Source: Parahalioglobus pacificus (GTDB lineage Bacteria; Pseudomonadota; Gammaproteobacteria; Pseudomonadales; Halieaceae). From it: a stretch of DNA of 64,000 nucleotides. This document shows positions 27,495 through 36,311 of this stretch, piece after piece. Location of the stretch: NCBI RefSeq assembly GCF_014652275.1, contig NZ_BMYM01000001.1:1240001-1304000 (forward strand). The letters run 5' to 3'. Below the pieces are notes generated by a model, which saw only the letters and a program-made list of their open reading frames with translations, did no database searches and was not told the origin of the DNA. The first letter of the stretch is position 1. Each line of letters starts with the position of its first letter. Made by a program: the position numbers and the translations under genes.

Positions 27495-30400
27495 ATGTTA
27501 GCCAACACCCTATTCAACAATCGGCGCTATTTTTCACTAGTGCTGCTGGTCATAGTCGTCGTCGGCCTGACGAGCTTTCGCTCCATTGGCCGCCAGGAAG
27601 ACCCCACGATCACCAACTTCGTGGCAACGGTCAAAACCTTCTACCCCGGCGCCACACCCGACCGAGTTGAAGCACTGGTGACGCGTATCATCGAAGACGA
27701 GTTGCGCGAGATTCCGGAAGTCGAGGAAATCAGTTCAACCTCCAGCACCGGCGTTTCCTTTGTCACGGTGCAACTGCTTGACTCCCTGTCGGATGAAGCC
27801 CTGGAGCGGGGATGGTCGGAAATTCGTGACGCCGTTGATGATGCCGCGCAGAGTTTTCCTCCCGGCGTGAGCCCCTCCCAAATTGATACGGACATCATGA
27901 GCAGCTATGTCCGCATCGTGGCAATTCGCAGTGCTGATCACAGCGAGGCGCCCCTCACCCTACTCAAGCGCATTGCCGAGGACTTTGCCGATCGCAGCAG
28001 AAACTTCACGGGCACCAAGCTTGTCGATTTGTTTGGTATGCCCGAAGAAGAAATCCGGGTCCAGGTGGATGAAATGGCCCTCGCTGCGCGGGGCATATCC
28101 TTTGCCGAAGTCGCTGCGGCACTGCGCGCCGCCGACCCGAAGGTCTCTGCAGGGCGCACCACCGGCACCAACGGGCAGTTCCTCATAGAGGTCGCAGGTG
28201 ACTTCGATTCCCAGGAGCGCATTCGGGAGGTCATCGTCAGGACGACAGCGGATGGCCGCGCGGTGCGTATCGCCGACATCGCCTCTGTTTACAAGGCAGC
28301 GGTTACCCCGCCCCGCTCCCTGGCCTTTTCCCAGGGCCACCCCTCAATACTGGTTGGCGTCAGCATGAAAGAAGGTCTACAGGTTGACCGTTGGAGCGCC
28401 GATTTTGATGACTTCATGAATGACTTCCGCGCCAACGCACCGGCGGGAATCATCATAGAAACAAGCTATGACCAGAGTGGCTATACCCGTGAGCGCCTCA
28501 ACGGGGTTGCAGCCAATCTGGCCATCGGTGTGTCGCTGGTGATTTTAGTACTGCTGTTTACGCTGGGATGGCGGGCCGCAGTGGTCGTGGCCGTCATTCT
28601 TCCCCTCTGCAGCCTGATGTCACTCACCCTGCTCTACTACATCGACGTACCGATTCACCAGATGTCAGTCACGGGCCTGGTAGTGGCGCTCGGGTTATTG
28701 GTTGATGGGTCCATCGTGGTCACCGACGAAGTGCGCAAGCGACTGCTCGATGGTCGCAGCGCCGGACAGGCCATCACCGATTCGGTGAGTCGCATGCGCG
28801 TGCCATTGCTATCATCTACAGCAACCACGGTACTTGCCTTCACACCCATGGTAATTCTGCAGGGGCCAGCGGGGGATTTTCTAGGCTCCATTGCAACCTC
28901 TGTAGTGGTCATGCTGGGCTCGTCACTGGTGCTTGCGCTAACTGTGACACCGGTGCTGGCAGCCCGCCTGCTGCCGGGTGGTCTGGAACGGGGTGGGCAC
29001 TGGTGGAACCTGGGCATGGACAGTGGCGCACTGGGCCAGTGGTTTGTTAGATCACTGGACTGGTCATTGACCCACAAGGCTGCCTCCATCGTGCTGGCGC
29101 TGGCGCTCCCGATTACGGGCTTTCTGGCATTTCCAACGCTAACGGCGCAATTTTTCCCGGGCACGGACCGCGATCAACTGTACATACAGGTCAGCATGCC
29201 CAACGGTAGCTCCCTGGAGAACACCCGCGCCATCGTCGGCCAGATGGATGAGCGACTGCGCGGAGAGCCTCTTATTCGACGAGTGGACTGGACCGTGGGC
29301 GAGAGCCCGCCCGGCTTTTACTACAATATGCGCCGCGCTCAGGACGGAATTCCAAGTTATGCCGAAGCTCTGGTGCTCACGCGCGATGAAAACAAGACCG
29401 ACGCCCTGATCCGGCGCCTGCAGCGAGAGTTTGATAGCGCCTACCCCGGCGCAAGAACCATTGTGCGCGGCATTGACCAGGGCCCGCCCGTGGATGCGCC
29501 GCTGGAAGTGCTGGTACTCGGTCCGAACCTGGAAGTGTTGCGTGAGCTGGGTGAGCAATTCCGCCAACGTATGGAGATGGTGCCTGATATCACGCACACC
29601 ACTACCAGTCTGACGGCGGGCGCTCCCAAAGTGGTCTTCAATCTCGACGAGCAGCGCTTGCGGCTTGCAGGCCTGCAACTGGCAGACGTTGCTGACACCC
29701 TGGACGCTGCCCTGCTGGGGCGCACCGGTGGCGAGATTCTGGAAGACACCGAACGGCTCCCGGTGCGCGCCAGGCTGATCGAGGAATCTTGGTCAGACAG
29801 CGAGCAGATTCTCAACATGCGCTTGCCTATAGCCGCAGCGACGGGCGCAGACCGGCTGCCTGCTGTGCCACTGAACACACTGGGCTCCTTCGACATAGTC
29901 CCTTCCCGCAGCCCCATCTCACGCGAAAACGGTGTGCGCGTGAACAAGGTTCAGGGCTATCTGGTTCGCGGGGTGCTACCGGAGGAAGCCTTGAAACTGC
30001 TCCGGCAGGACCTTGCAGACAACCCTATTCCCTTACCCGTTGGCTATAAATTTCAATTCGGTGGCGACAGCGATGAGCGTGCGGGTGTAGTTGAAGACAT
30101 CATGGCGCCAATGGGTCTGATTCTGGCATTGATGCTGGCGACAATCCTGCTGACATTTAACTCCTGGCGCCTCTCTGCCGTGTCATTCCTGGTCTGCATT
30201 TGCTCGCTGGGGCTCAGCCTGCTATCGCTGGCGCTGTTCAATTATCCCTTTGGTGTACAGGCGCTGATCGGTGTCATCGGTTCAATCGGTGTATCCATCA
30301 ACGCCGCTATCATTATCATGACGGCGCTGCAGCTGGACAAAGGGGCCATGACGGGCGATGTGATTGCTACACGCAATGTCATCATGGACTCCAGCCGCCA

Positions 30401-30647
30401 CATTGTGTCCACCACGGTTACCACCTTCGGAGGATTTCTACCGCTGATTCTCGAGGGCAGCCAGTTCTGGCCACCCTTCGCCATGGCCATTGCCGGGGGC
30501 GTATTGCTGTCCACCATCGTATCGTTTTACCTAGTTCCCCCGCTTTTCCTGCTGGTGAGCCGGAAAACCCCCGAGGCACTGGCTACATCTGAGCCGGCCG
30601 AACCAACCATCACTGCCAATAACGTTAAGAAGCTTCACCATGCCTAA
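27495..30647 (+). CDS. RND efflux permease with divergent proton-relay residues
   Basis: Inner-membrane resistance-nodulation-division pump of the AcrB type, 1050 aa, with twelve predicted membrane helices and two large periplasmic loops. Aligned by motif to AcrB, the TM4 aspartate pair D407/D408 is D404-G405 (LLVDGSIVVTDE), TM10 Lys940 is Asn936 (GVSINAAIII) and TM11 Arg971 is kept as Arg968 (SSRHIVST). One relay aspartate and the relay lysine are therefore missing, so coupling must differ or the family uses other residues. ATG 27495 gives the normal MLANTLFNNRRY start. It overlaps tetR by 8 bp. Confidence 0.93.
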   Translation: MLANTLFNNRRYFSLVLLVIVVVGLTSFRSIGRQEDPTITNFVATVKTFYPGATPDRVEALVTRIIEDELREIPEVEEISSTSSTGVSFVTVQLLDSLSDEALERGWSEIRDAVDDAAQSFPPGVSPSQIDTDIMSSYVRIVAIRSADHSEAPLTLLKRIAEDFADRSRNFTGTKLVDLFGMPEEEIRVQVDEMALAARGISFAEVAAALRAADPKVSAGRTTGTNGQFLIEVAGDFDSQERIREVIVRTTADGRAVRIADIASVYKAAVTPPRSLAFSQGHPSILVGVSMKEGLQVDRWSADFDDFMNDFRANAPAGIIIETSYDQSGYTRERLNGVAANLAIGVSLVILVLLFTLGWRAAVVVAVILPLCSLMSLTLLYYIDVPIHQMSVTGLVVALGLLVDGSIVVTDEVRKRLLDGRSAGQAITDSVSRMRVPLLSSTATTVLAFTPMVILQGPAGDFLGSIATSVVVMLGSSLVLALTVTPVLAARLLPGGLERGGHWWNLGMDSGALGQWFVRSLDWSLTHKAASIVLALALPITGFLAFPTLTAQFFPGTDRDQLYIQVSMPNGSSLENTRAIVGQMDERLRGEPLIRRVDWTVGESPPGFYYNMRRAQDGIPSYAEALVLTRDENKTDALIRRLQREFDSAYPGARTIVRGIDQGPPVDAPLEVLVLGPNLEVLRELGEQFRQRMEMVPDITHTTTSLTAGAPKVVFNLDEQRLRLAGLQLADVADTLDAALLGRTGGEILEDTERLPVRARLIEESWSDSEQILNMRLPIAAATGADRLPAVPLNTLGSFDIVPSRSPISRENGVRVNKVQGYLVRGVLPEEALKLLRQDLADNPIPLPVGYKFQFGGDSDERAGVVEDIMAPMGLILALMLATILLTFNSWRLSAVSFLVCICSLGLSLLSLALFNYPFGVQALIGVIGSIGVSINAAIIIMTALQLDKGAMTGDVIATRNVIMDSSRHIVSTTVTTFGGFLPLILEGSQFWPPFAMAIAGGVLLSTIVSFYLVPPLFLLVSRKTPEALATSEPAEPTITANNVKKLHHA

Positions 30648-31293
30648 ACAGTCCACGGCCACAGTCCCCAAAACTTATCATCATGGCGACCTACGCAATG
30701 CCTTGATCGTCGCTGCCGCGGAACTCATCAGTGAGCGAGGCTCATTTGACTTTGCTATGGTGGAGGCAGCACGGCGCGCCGGTGTCAGCAACGCAGCGCC
30801 GTATCGACACTTTCGCGACAAGGAAGCCCTGCTTGAGGCTGTGGGCCAGCTGGGTTTTCTTGGACTAAAGCAATACGCGGAGCATGCCCTGGAAAATCAG
30901 GAGTACGGCAGCATCGAAGCGATCAAGTCGTTAGGCCATAGCTACATTCGCTTCGTCACCAGCCACGTGCCCTTCCACGACCTAATGTTTGGAGATGTGG
31001 GTCACAGGGCAATGGGTAATGGCGTCGAAGCAACCGACGGCAACGCTGTAGAAAGCAACCTCAGCGCCAGCGGCTTCTATGTATTGGTGGGCGCGGTAGA
31101 AGCCTATTTCAAAACCCACGCAATCACGCGTCAGAACCCGGTAGAGATTGCTGTGAAAATGTGGGCCACTGTGCACGGGATGTCGGCATTATTTATGAAC
31201 CACAAGGTAGAACAGTTTCTGCCCGACGCTGATATTTTCTACCTGATGGACACCAGCATAGAAACCTTCTTCGACGGGCTACAGCGCGACTAG
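30640..31293 (+). CDS. TetR-family repressor of the efflux operon
   Basis: A 217-aa TetR/AcrR-type regulator. The N-terminal helix-turn-helix (about residues 16-62) includes HHGDLRNALIVAAAELI, VEAARRAGVSNAAPYRHFRDKEALL; the C-terminal ligand domain is all-helical. Its start overlaps the permease end by 8 bp, so it is made from the same transcript as the pump. This placement and the twin palindromes in front of the operon suggest negative autoregulation relieved by a pump substrate. The inducer is unknown. Confidence 0.9.
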   Translation: MPKQSTATVPKTYHHGDLRNALIVAAAELISERGSFDFAMVEAARRAGVSNAAPYRHFRDKEALLEAVGQLGFLGLKQYAEHALENQEYGSIEAIKSLGHSYIRFVTSHVPFHDLMFGDVGHRAMGNGVEATDGNAVESNLSASGFYVLVGAVEAYFKTHAITRQNPVEIAVKMWATVHGMSALFMNHKVEQFLPDADIFYLMDTSIETFFDGLQRD

Positions 31294-31637
31294 GCTGCGG
31301 GCCCTGCGTCATCCCCTAGGGCGGGAACCGCAGCATCCCCAGCCAGCGAGCCACCGGTTACCGGCAAGTCCCTGCCACGCCAGTACCAGACTGACCACAG
31401 GCACAGGCCGTAGAACAGGCTCAGCAGTCCTGTCATGCCGGGCCGTTCGGCGGCAGCGCCCCTGTTGAGTTCGTTGACTTCTATATCTGCCAGCAAGGCC
31501 CAGCGATGTTCGCCGACACTCACTGCCGTATACGCTGACATCACCAGGGCGCCGCGGTAGTCCTCGATCACCTCGACTCCCTCCTCTCCAGCTAGCGCCG
31601 CATCGACGACGTAGCAATCCACAGAATTCTGGCTCAC
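31290..31637 (-). pseudogene. C-terminal remnant of a Cache-type sensor protein
   Basis: A 115-codon frame (GTG start) that begins inside what looks like an extracytoplasmic Cache sensor domain: VIEDYRGALVMSAYTAVSVG followed by HRWALLADIEVNE is the usual final strand of such domains in chemoreceptors and cyclases. One membrane helix follows (GLLSLFYGLCLWSVWYW), then a short tail with no HAMP, signalling or catalytic domain. No matching N-terminal half is found upstream. It is best read as a truncated, probably non-functional piece. Its stop shares CTAG with the tetR stop. Confidence 0.55.
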
Positions 31638-32101
31638 CTTCGAGAGAAGGAACAGGACATTCCAACGCTCCCATTGCTCACACCTCCTCCCAGGGCACCA
31701 CCTAAGGCATTGCCTCTTTTCGCTGGTAAGGATTCCAGCTCAACCGCAATCATTTAGCAAGTAAGCCACCAAATAACGCGCGGCATGGGCTGTTGCGCGC
31801 CTTCCTTCAAGAATTAACGGATAGGAATGGCAAGCTCAAAGCCGCGAACATGTTTTCAGGGCAATAAACAGTTAATTCGCGAACTTATCCAGCTAAGTCA
31901 ACAGAATAGGCGAGAAGATCTACTCCCATTAGGCCGTTTATTTTTCCTATACTCTTCACGATGCCGCAGCCAAGGACGATGGGTGTGGGTTTGGACTTTG
32001 CGCACTGACGTCAAAATGCTACGAATCGATAGCGGCGGCACGCCGCGGCCCCCGCTTTTTCGTTGCTGATCTTGCCGAATCGATAACTGGCTAAGTTTCC
32101 C
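31638..32101. other. intergenic region, no supported gene
   Basis: A 464-bp gap of lower GC. An 80-codon plus-strand frame at 31827-32069 lacks an RBS, domain or credible protein composition and is not called. A hairpin GCGGCG-GCA-CGCCGC at 32032-32046 is followed on the plus strand by GGCCCCCGCTTTTT and could end plus-strand transcription. Nothing else was recognised. Confidence 0.5.
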
Positions 32102-34723
32102 TCACTGCGATGATGGGCTTTTAGTAGCCCTGGTAGCGATCATTAAGATTCCAAGTGCTAGCATCATATAGGCCCAGAATGGAATGGGTATTGGCTCCGC
32201 GGAGGGGGAGGGGGTAGTGGTGCTCGGCGTAAAGGGCAAGGTGGCCCCGGAGGCAGCAGACACGCTGCTCAGTGGTATGGGGTCGCCAGAAGAACTCACA
32301 CCGCTTACTGCAGTTACGCTGATTGTCTGAAGGAAGTCGCCATTAATCGAGAGGTTATTGGGTAGGGGGTCGGTAAGCTCGCGCAGCCGAAGAATCGCTG
32401 ATTGAGCTATTTGTAGGTTGACATTGGCTTGGCCGCCGACAACCGGTATCGGAGTCGTTTGGATCGTATCGCTGATCAGTCCCGCGGCGGAACTGCTATA
32501 GATTTGGGTTAGCACGGCTCCGTCTTGTTGGGAAACAGTGGTCAGGTTGGTGGCTCCATTTGCGCTCAGGCTGCCTGGAGTTCGCATCCAGGTACCCTCG
32601 ATGGAGAGTTCAAGAATGATCGCGGCGAGGTTGGATGCACCGCTTACGCTGAGTGTTTCTTGCAGAGAACCCGTCGTGAGAGCTTCAAAAGTATCCGGTA
32701 CGCCGCTTGAGTTAACCGTTCCATCCATGTTTACAAAGGGATTGGTCGGATCTAGGAAGCCCGTTTGGACGAGAATCTCGATTGCAGAGCGATACATAAA
32801 GCCGGGCTCGACGGATGAGGAGCCGCGCGCAGTGAAACTTAGACTGCGAACGCCATTGGAAAGATCTGGCGCGCTAAAGATACGCGTTAAATCAAAGTCG
32901 TCGCTGGCAGTTTGGCCATTGTCGGTAGCTGAGGCGACTGTCGAGAGCACGCTGGATGCATTCGGATCGAATGTTCCCACCGGCCCAAAGGTATTCCGAA
33001 CGAGGACAGTCGCCCCGGCATCAAAGAACACGGGGTCTCCATTAGGCGGTTGGACGGCGAGCTGCGACTGAGAACATCCATCTGGGTCGATCAGCGCCCC
33101 TGCTTGCGTACCTTGGCAGCTATCGTTTCCGTCAAAAATCGAGTCGCCATCGGTATCGGCGTTAGTGAAGCTTGTTCCCACCGCTTCTTCACCGGCGTTA
33201 TCGAGCCCGTCACCATCGATGTCGAGCACATTCCATTCGTCACCGACGTTTGATAGATCTAGTCTTTCAAGCACAATAAGCCTCGGACTCGCGGCTTCTC
33301 TGGCCTCACTATCCTCGAATTGACCGTTGCTGTTGCTGTCACTGACGAACTCAAAGCGTTCGATTGCGACAATTAGACCGGCGGAGTTTTCAGACAGTAT
33401 TTGCCAATACCGCCTTTGTTGCGTGAACGCACTACCGCGTAAAAAAGTGACCTCATCCTCAACGATGCTGAAGCTGGCTTCCGGATTCAAAAAGATGTCG
33501 GGGCCGGCCTGGCCACAACCGAAGAATTGCCGCGCTCCGCCCGCATCAGTGAAAAAGAACCCATCGACTCCCTCGCAAACAAGTTCCCCATTTTCCACAG
33601 TTGGCACGCCAACAATGTACGTCTGGTAATAGAACGGTAAAGGTATTGGCAGATTCTGGGCCCGCGTGAGACCGGAAGTCTGAAACTGCCCACCTTGGCC
33701 GGCAATCAAAAAGCCAGATGGGTTGCTGGCGGAGGAAAAGCTTAGCGAGAGGAGTGCGACACCGTTGTTTTCTGCTAGCAACCGATAGGTGAAAGTCTCG
33801 CTACCGCTGGTCAGCGTTAATGCCAGTCCATCGAAGGTCCAGTTGAAGGCTATTCCCGAGTAGGTGCCCGCGGCGGTTCCATCGGAATTGAAATCAACTT
33901 TTTCCGAAAAAAATTGCTGCGTCCGCGTCGCTGGCGGTGCGGGTGTGGCGGAGGGGTCACTAAGAAAGACCGGTAGCGCCCATGAGCCGTTGAAATCGTT
34001 GGCACTGAAATTTGTGAACTCGGTGCCTGGGTAGCGACGCCAATCGACTAACGCTTCTCGATTTAGTAAGGCGCTGGACGGTGTTGTGTCTCCTTGCCAG
34101 CCTCCGGGTACCGCATCGATCACGTTTTGGGGAATGATTAAGGTTTCGATAAATCCAGTGACGAGCTTCCATACTCCCGGTTGTTCCGGCGTGATCGTGA
34201 TTGTCTGCGGCGTGTCCCTGACTTCTAGCTGCCCGGTGAAAAATAGATTCGGGTCGACCATCAAGAGCTGATCGACGGTTTGTTGACCAAACTTATCCGC
34301 GAGCGCTTGCACGGCCGGATTGCTTTGCTCCAACGGAAAGGGAACCGTTATGAAAGAACTCCCCTCAGTATTTGCTGATGTGCTTAGGTCCAAATGGAGG
34401 GCTTCATCAACTCCAGCCCCGCTAATCGTCCAGGAAAACTCCGACGCCACCACGCTGCGGTTGACGGTAGTTTGCCTAGATATCCGTCCCGTGTTGTCGA
34501 TCGCAAATTCAAAGGTCTGAAAATTAACAGTACTGATCAGGCTATCTAGGTCGCTTGTTTTTCCAGCGACTTCGAGAGCTTCATTTAAAAACAATGGACC
34601 ATCGGTTATATCGATCCCATCGAAGTTCGTGGCGTAGCTGGCGTTTATTGTGCACAGCTGGAGTACTACCGTGCCTAGAAGAATCCCTGATGAGGATAAC
34701 CGGCGTGAGAATGACGATGACAC
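32102..34723 (-). CDS. large secreted protein with calcium-type repeats and C-terminal anchor
   Basis: An 873-aa extracellular or envelope protein. GTG 34723, 8 bases after AAAGGA, is preferred to the upstream TTG at 34759 and leaves a good signal peptide (RRLSSSGILLGTVVLQLC, cleavage after SYA). The body is Ser/Thr/Gly-rich and beta-like. At about residues 500-550, thrombospondin-type-3-like repeats (DIDGDGLDNAGEE, NADTDGDSIFDGNDSC) should bind calcium. The tail EPIPIPFWAYMMLALGILMI then ATRATKS is motif, helix and basic end, like sortase-type CTERM signals, though no named class was matched. A LuxR gene lies upstream on the same strand. Function unknown. Confidence 0.8.
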   Translation of the reverse strand: MSSSFSRRLSSSGILLGTVVLQLCTINASYATNFDGIDITDGPLFLNEALEVAGKTSDLDSLISTVNFQTFEFAIDNTGRISRQTTVNRSVVASEFSWTISGAGVDEALHLDLSTSANTEGSSFITVPFPLEQSNPAVQALADKFGQQTVDQLLMVDPNLFFTGQLEVRDTPQTITITPEQPGVWKLVTGFIETLIIPQNVIDAVPGGWQGDTTPSSALLNREALVDWRRYPGTEFTNFSANDFNGSWALPVFLSDPSATPAPPATRTQQFFSEKVDFNSDGTAAGTYSGIAFNWTFDGLALTLTSGSETFTYRLLAENNGVALLSLSFSSASNPSGFLIAGQGGQFQTSGLTRAQNLPIPLPFYYQTYIVGVPTVENGELVCEGVDGFFFTDAGGARQFFGCGQAGPDIFLNPEASFSIVEDEVTFLRGSAFTQQRRYWQILSENSAGLIVAIERFEFVSDSNSNGQFEDSEAREAASPRLIVLERLDLSNVGDEWNVLDIDGDGLDNAGEEAVGTSFTNADTDGDSIFDGNDSCQGTQAGALIDPDGCSQSQLAVQPPNGDPVFFDAGATVLVRNTFGPVGTFDPNASSVLSTVASATDNGQTASDDFDLTRIFSAPDLSNGVRSLSFTARGSSSVEPGFMYRSAIEILVQTGFLDPTNPFVNMDGTVNSSGVPDTFEALTTGSLQETLSVSGASNLAAIILELSIEGTWMRTPGSLSANGATNLTTVSQQDGAVLTQIYSSSAAGLISDTIQTTPIPVVGGQANVNLQIAQSAILRLRELTDPLPNNLSINGDFLQTISVTAVSGVSSSGDPIPLSSVSAASGATLPFTPSTTTPSPSAEPIPIPFWAYMMLALGILMIATRATKSPSSQ

Positions 34724-34793
34724 TGTTGATTTCCTTTGCGTGCTAGCGCTGGTGGCCAATGGTTTCGATTCAAAGAGGGAGGTCGTTGTGTTT

Positions 34794-34853
34794 TTTGCAC
34801 AGCTTACCTAGCATAGATACCCGACGACCGCTGCCGCTTCAATCCTGTGCAAA
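34794..34853. repeat. 9-bp inverted repeat upstream of the surface-protein gene
   Basis: TTTGCACAG (34794-34802) and CTGTGCAAA (34845-34853) are perfect inverse copies 42 bp apart in the region between the luxR-type gene and the surface-protein gene. They could be paired half-sites for a regulator acting by looping. The match to the AHL lux-box consensus is poor, and chance cannot be excluded. Confidence 0.35.
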
Positions 34854-35005
34854 TGCATAGCTAGCGATCACTCCCGCAGCCATGTCGGAAGCATCTCTAC
34901 TGGGAGTTCAGTCCTTAAGGGGACGCTTTCATTTAGGAACTTTCGTCCCGTTTGGAATTTTCTTGGCCGTGTTGCTTGAAGCTGAGGCCTGGCGGGGAAA
35001 AACTT

Positions 35006-35731
35006 TTAGATTTGTACAATTCCGGAATGAATCGCTTTCGCAAGCGCTACTTCTCGTGTGGGCGCATCAAGCTTTCTGCGCGCATTCTTGAGATGGAGAT
35101 CGACGGTCACTTTATGGATACCCATTTTGGTTGCGATTTCTCGCACACGCAGACCGCTGGCTAGCCACTGCAGACATTCGACTTCCCGTGGCGAGAGCGG
35201 CGTGAGGGCCTTCGTTACTTCCAACCTTTGAATGGTGAAGTGCCCTACGGCCGATGCAGTGGCTAAATTTTGCCGCTTGGCGTCAAGAAACTGTTCGAAC
35301 TCACTTCGGGAAAGTCTACTTACAATACCTATTCCTGAAGGGCCTTCTTGCATCCGAGTTGGTATCGGAAAGACGGTTCCGCACTTTACGGACATGCTTT
35401 GACGCGCGTGCAACGCGAGTGTTTTCTCATCTTTGCGCACTCGCGGATCGTTAAGGTCGTAGTCGTAGCCCCAACGGAGATTCGTTTCCATGCGTTCAAC
35501 TCGGCCCGTAATGCGTCGATCCGTTAGCGCATAAATAGAGTCTACAAAGCTCTTGGGGTAACTGAATATTGGGTAATTGAGCGTTTTGGATGGAGATACG
35601 GTTTGGCCAAAGAAAATGTTGACGCCGTCGGCACCCTGACTGTGCAGAAACTCGATTAAGCTTTCGGCACAGGCTTTACCCGAACTGCTGCGGTGAACGT
35701 CGTCTATGAACCTACATAGATCCGATGCCAT
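35006..35731 (-). CDS. LuxR-type transcriptional regulator (solo)
   Basis: A 241-aa regulator with a C-terminal LuxR/FixJ helix-turn-helix (LTPLSPREVECLQWLASGL to IHKVTVDLHLKNARRKL, about residues 175-228) and an N-terminal domain resembling the autoinducer-binding fold. YDLNDPRV keeps the Asp-Pro pair, and GTVFPIP...GIGIVSRLS resembles the typical core strands. Only about 25 residues separate these blocks, clearly fewer than in TraR/LuxR, so the AHL pocket may be incomplete. No luxI-like synthase is nearby. RBS AAGGA precedes the ATG. The next gene on this strand is the large surface protein, its most likely target. Confidence 0.83.
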   Translation of the reverse strand: MASDLCRFIDDVHRSSSGKACAESLIEFLHSQGADGVNIFFGQTVSPSKTLNYPIFSYPKSFVDSIYALTDRRITGRVERMETNLRWGYDYDLNDPRVRKDEKTLALHARQSMSVKCGTVFPIPTRMQEGPSGIGIVSRLSRSEFEQFLDAKRQNLATASAVGHFTIQRLEVTKALTPLSPREVECLQWLASGLRVREIATKMGIHKVTVDLHLKNARRKLDAPTREVALAKAIHSGIVQI

Positions 35732-36287
35732 CCTACGATTTCCTTGCTCCTGTGATCCGCTTTAGCCCGACAGGCATGTTGTGACGGCTGTGAGGACAAC
35801 AACATACTTGCCTCCATTGGTATTGTCACCATCGGACACGGATCGCGTTGTCCAAGCGCGCACTAATGCGCGGAAATAGGTCTATATTTTTCTTCGAGGA
35901 TTGATAACGTTAAATCGTGCCGAGCCACTAGGAGAGGAATATCGTCCGCAGCTCTGATCGACCGCATGGTCCTGCGATACCTCCGGCCGCCTTAGCCCAT
36001 CCGCCGCGTCAGCCTCTGAATCTGCAGCCATTGCAAAGCGATCGCCCTTGCTGTCAACTCGTTCTCGCTTGTTGATGACGACCAGAGCCTTATCAGGGAT
36101 GTAAGGGCCTGGTCTGGGTTAGGTTTTGATTTTTCGGTTACGACCCTGGGCCTTTTAATCGCTGGATTCGCCATTTTCGTAACACTCTCGAAGCCAAAGA
36201 TGATGCTTGCAATGATGGAGCACACGAATCCTGATACGGGCTTGAAAACGCTCAAGCACATCATTTTCGTCTTTATGAGGGTTTTTA
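35732..36287. other. AT-richer region without an intact gene
   Basis: Between the luxR-type gene and the truncated TAXI gene no intact gene was found. A 105-codon minus frame at 35992-36309 (TTG start) is not credible. A different minus frame in the same place looks like a decayed gene and is listed separately. Confidence 0.5.
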
Positions 36288-36311
36288 TTAGTGTTCTGCC
36301 AAAAACCAAAA
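35882..36311 (-). pseudogene. possible decayed reading frame, unidentified
   Basis: On the minus strand one frame ending at TAG 35884-35882 reads as protein-like sequence interrupted by two in-frame stops. The first part includes DENDVLERFQARIRIRVLHH, the last part PYIPDKALVVINKRERVDSK and FAMAADSEADAADGLRRPE. There is no start codon with an RBS. Codon choice in the last part resembles the neighbouring genes. No family was recognised. It may be the relic of a gene replaced or cut during the events that truncated the adjacent TAXI gene, or chance. Confidence 0.3.

Noticed and set aside
31827-32069. 80-codon plus-strand frame in the gap before the surface protein
   Set aside because: No RBS, no recognisable domain, arginine- and tryptophan-rich odd composition.
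34760-35005. Canonical AHL lux box upstream of the surface gene
   Set aside because: No 20-bp palindrome close to the ACCTG...CAGGT consensus was found; only the separated 9-bp arms are reported.
35992-36309. 105-codon minus frame
   Set aside because: Starts at a TTG inside the TAXI fragment without RBS, and its composition is less protein-like than the stop-interrupted frame beside it.
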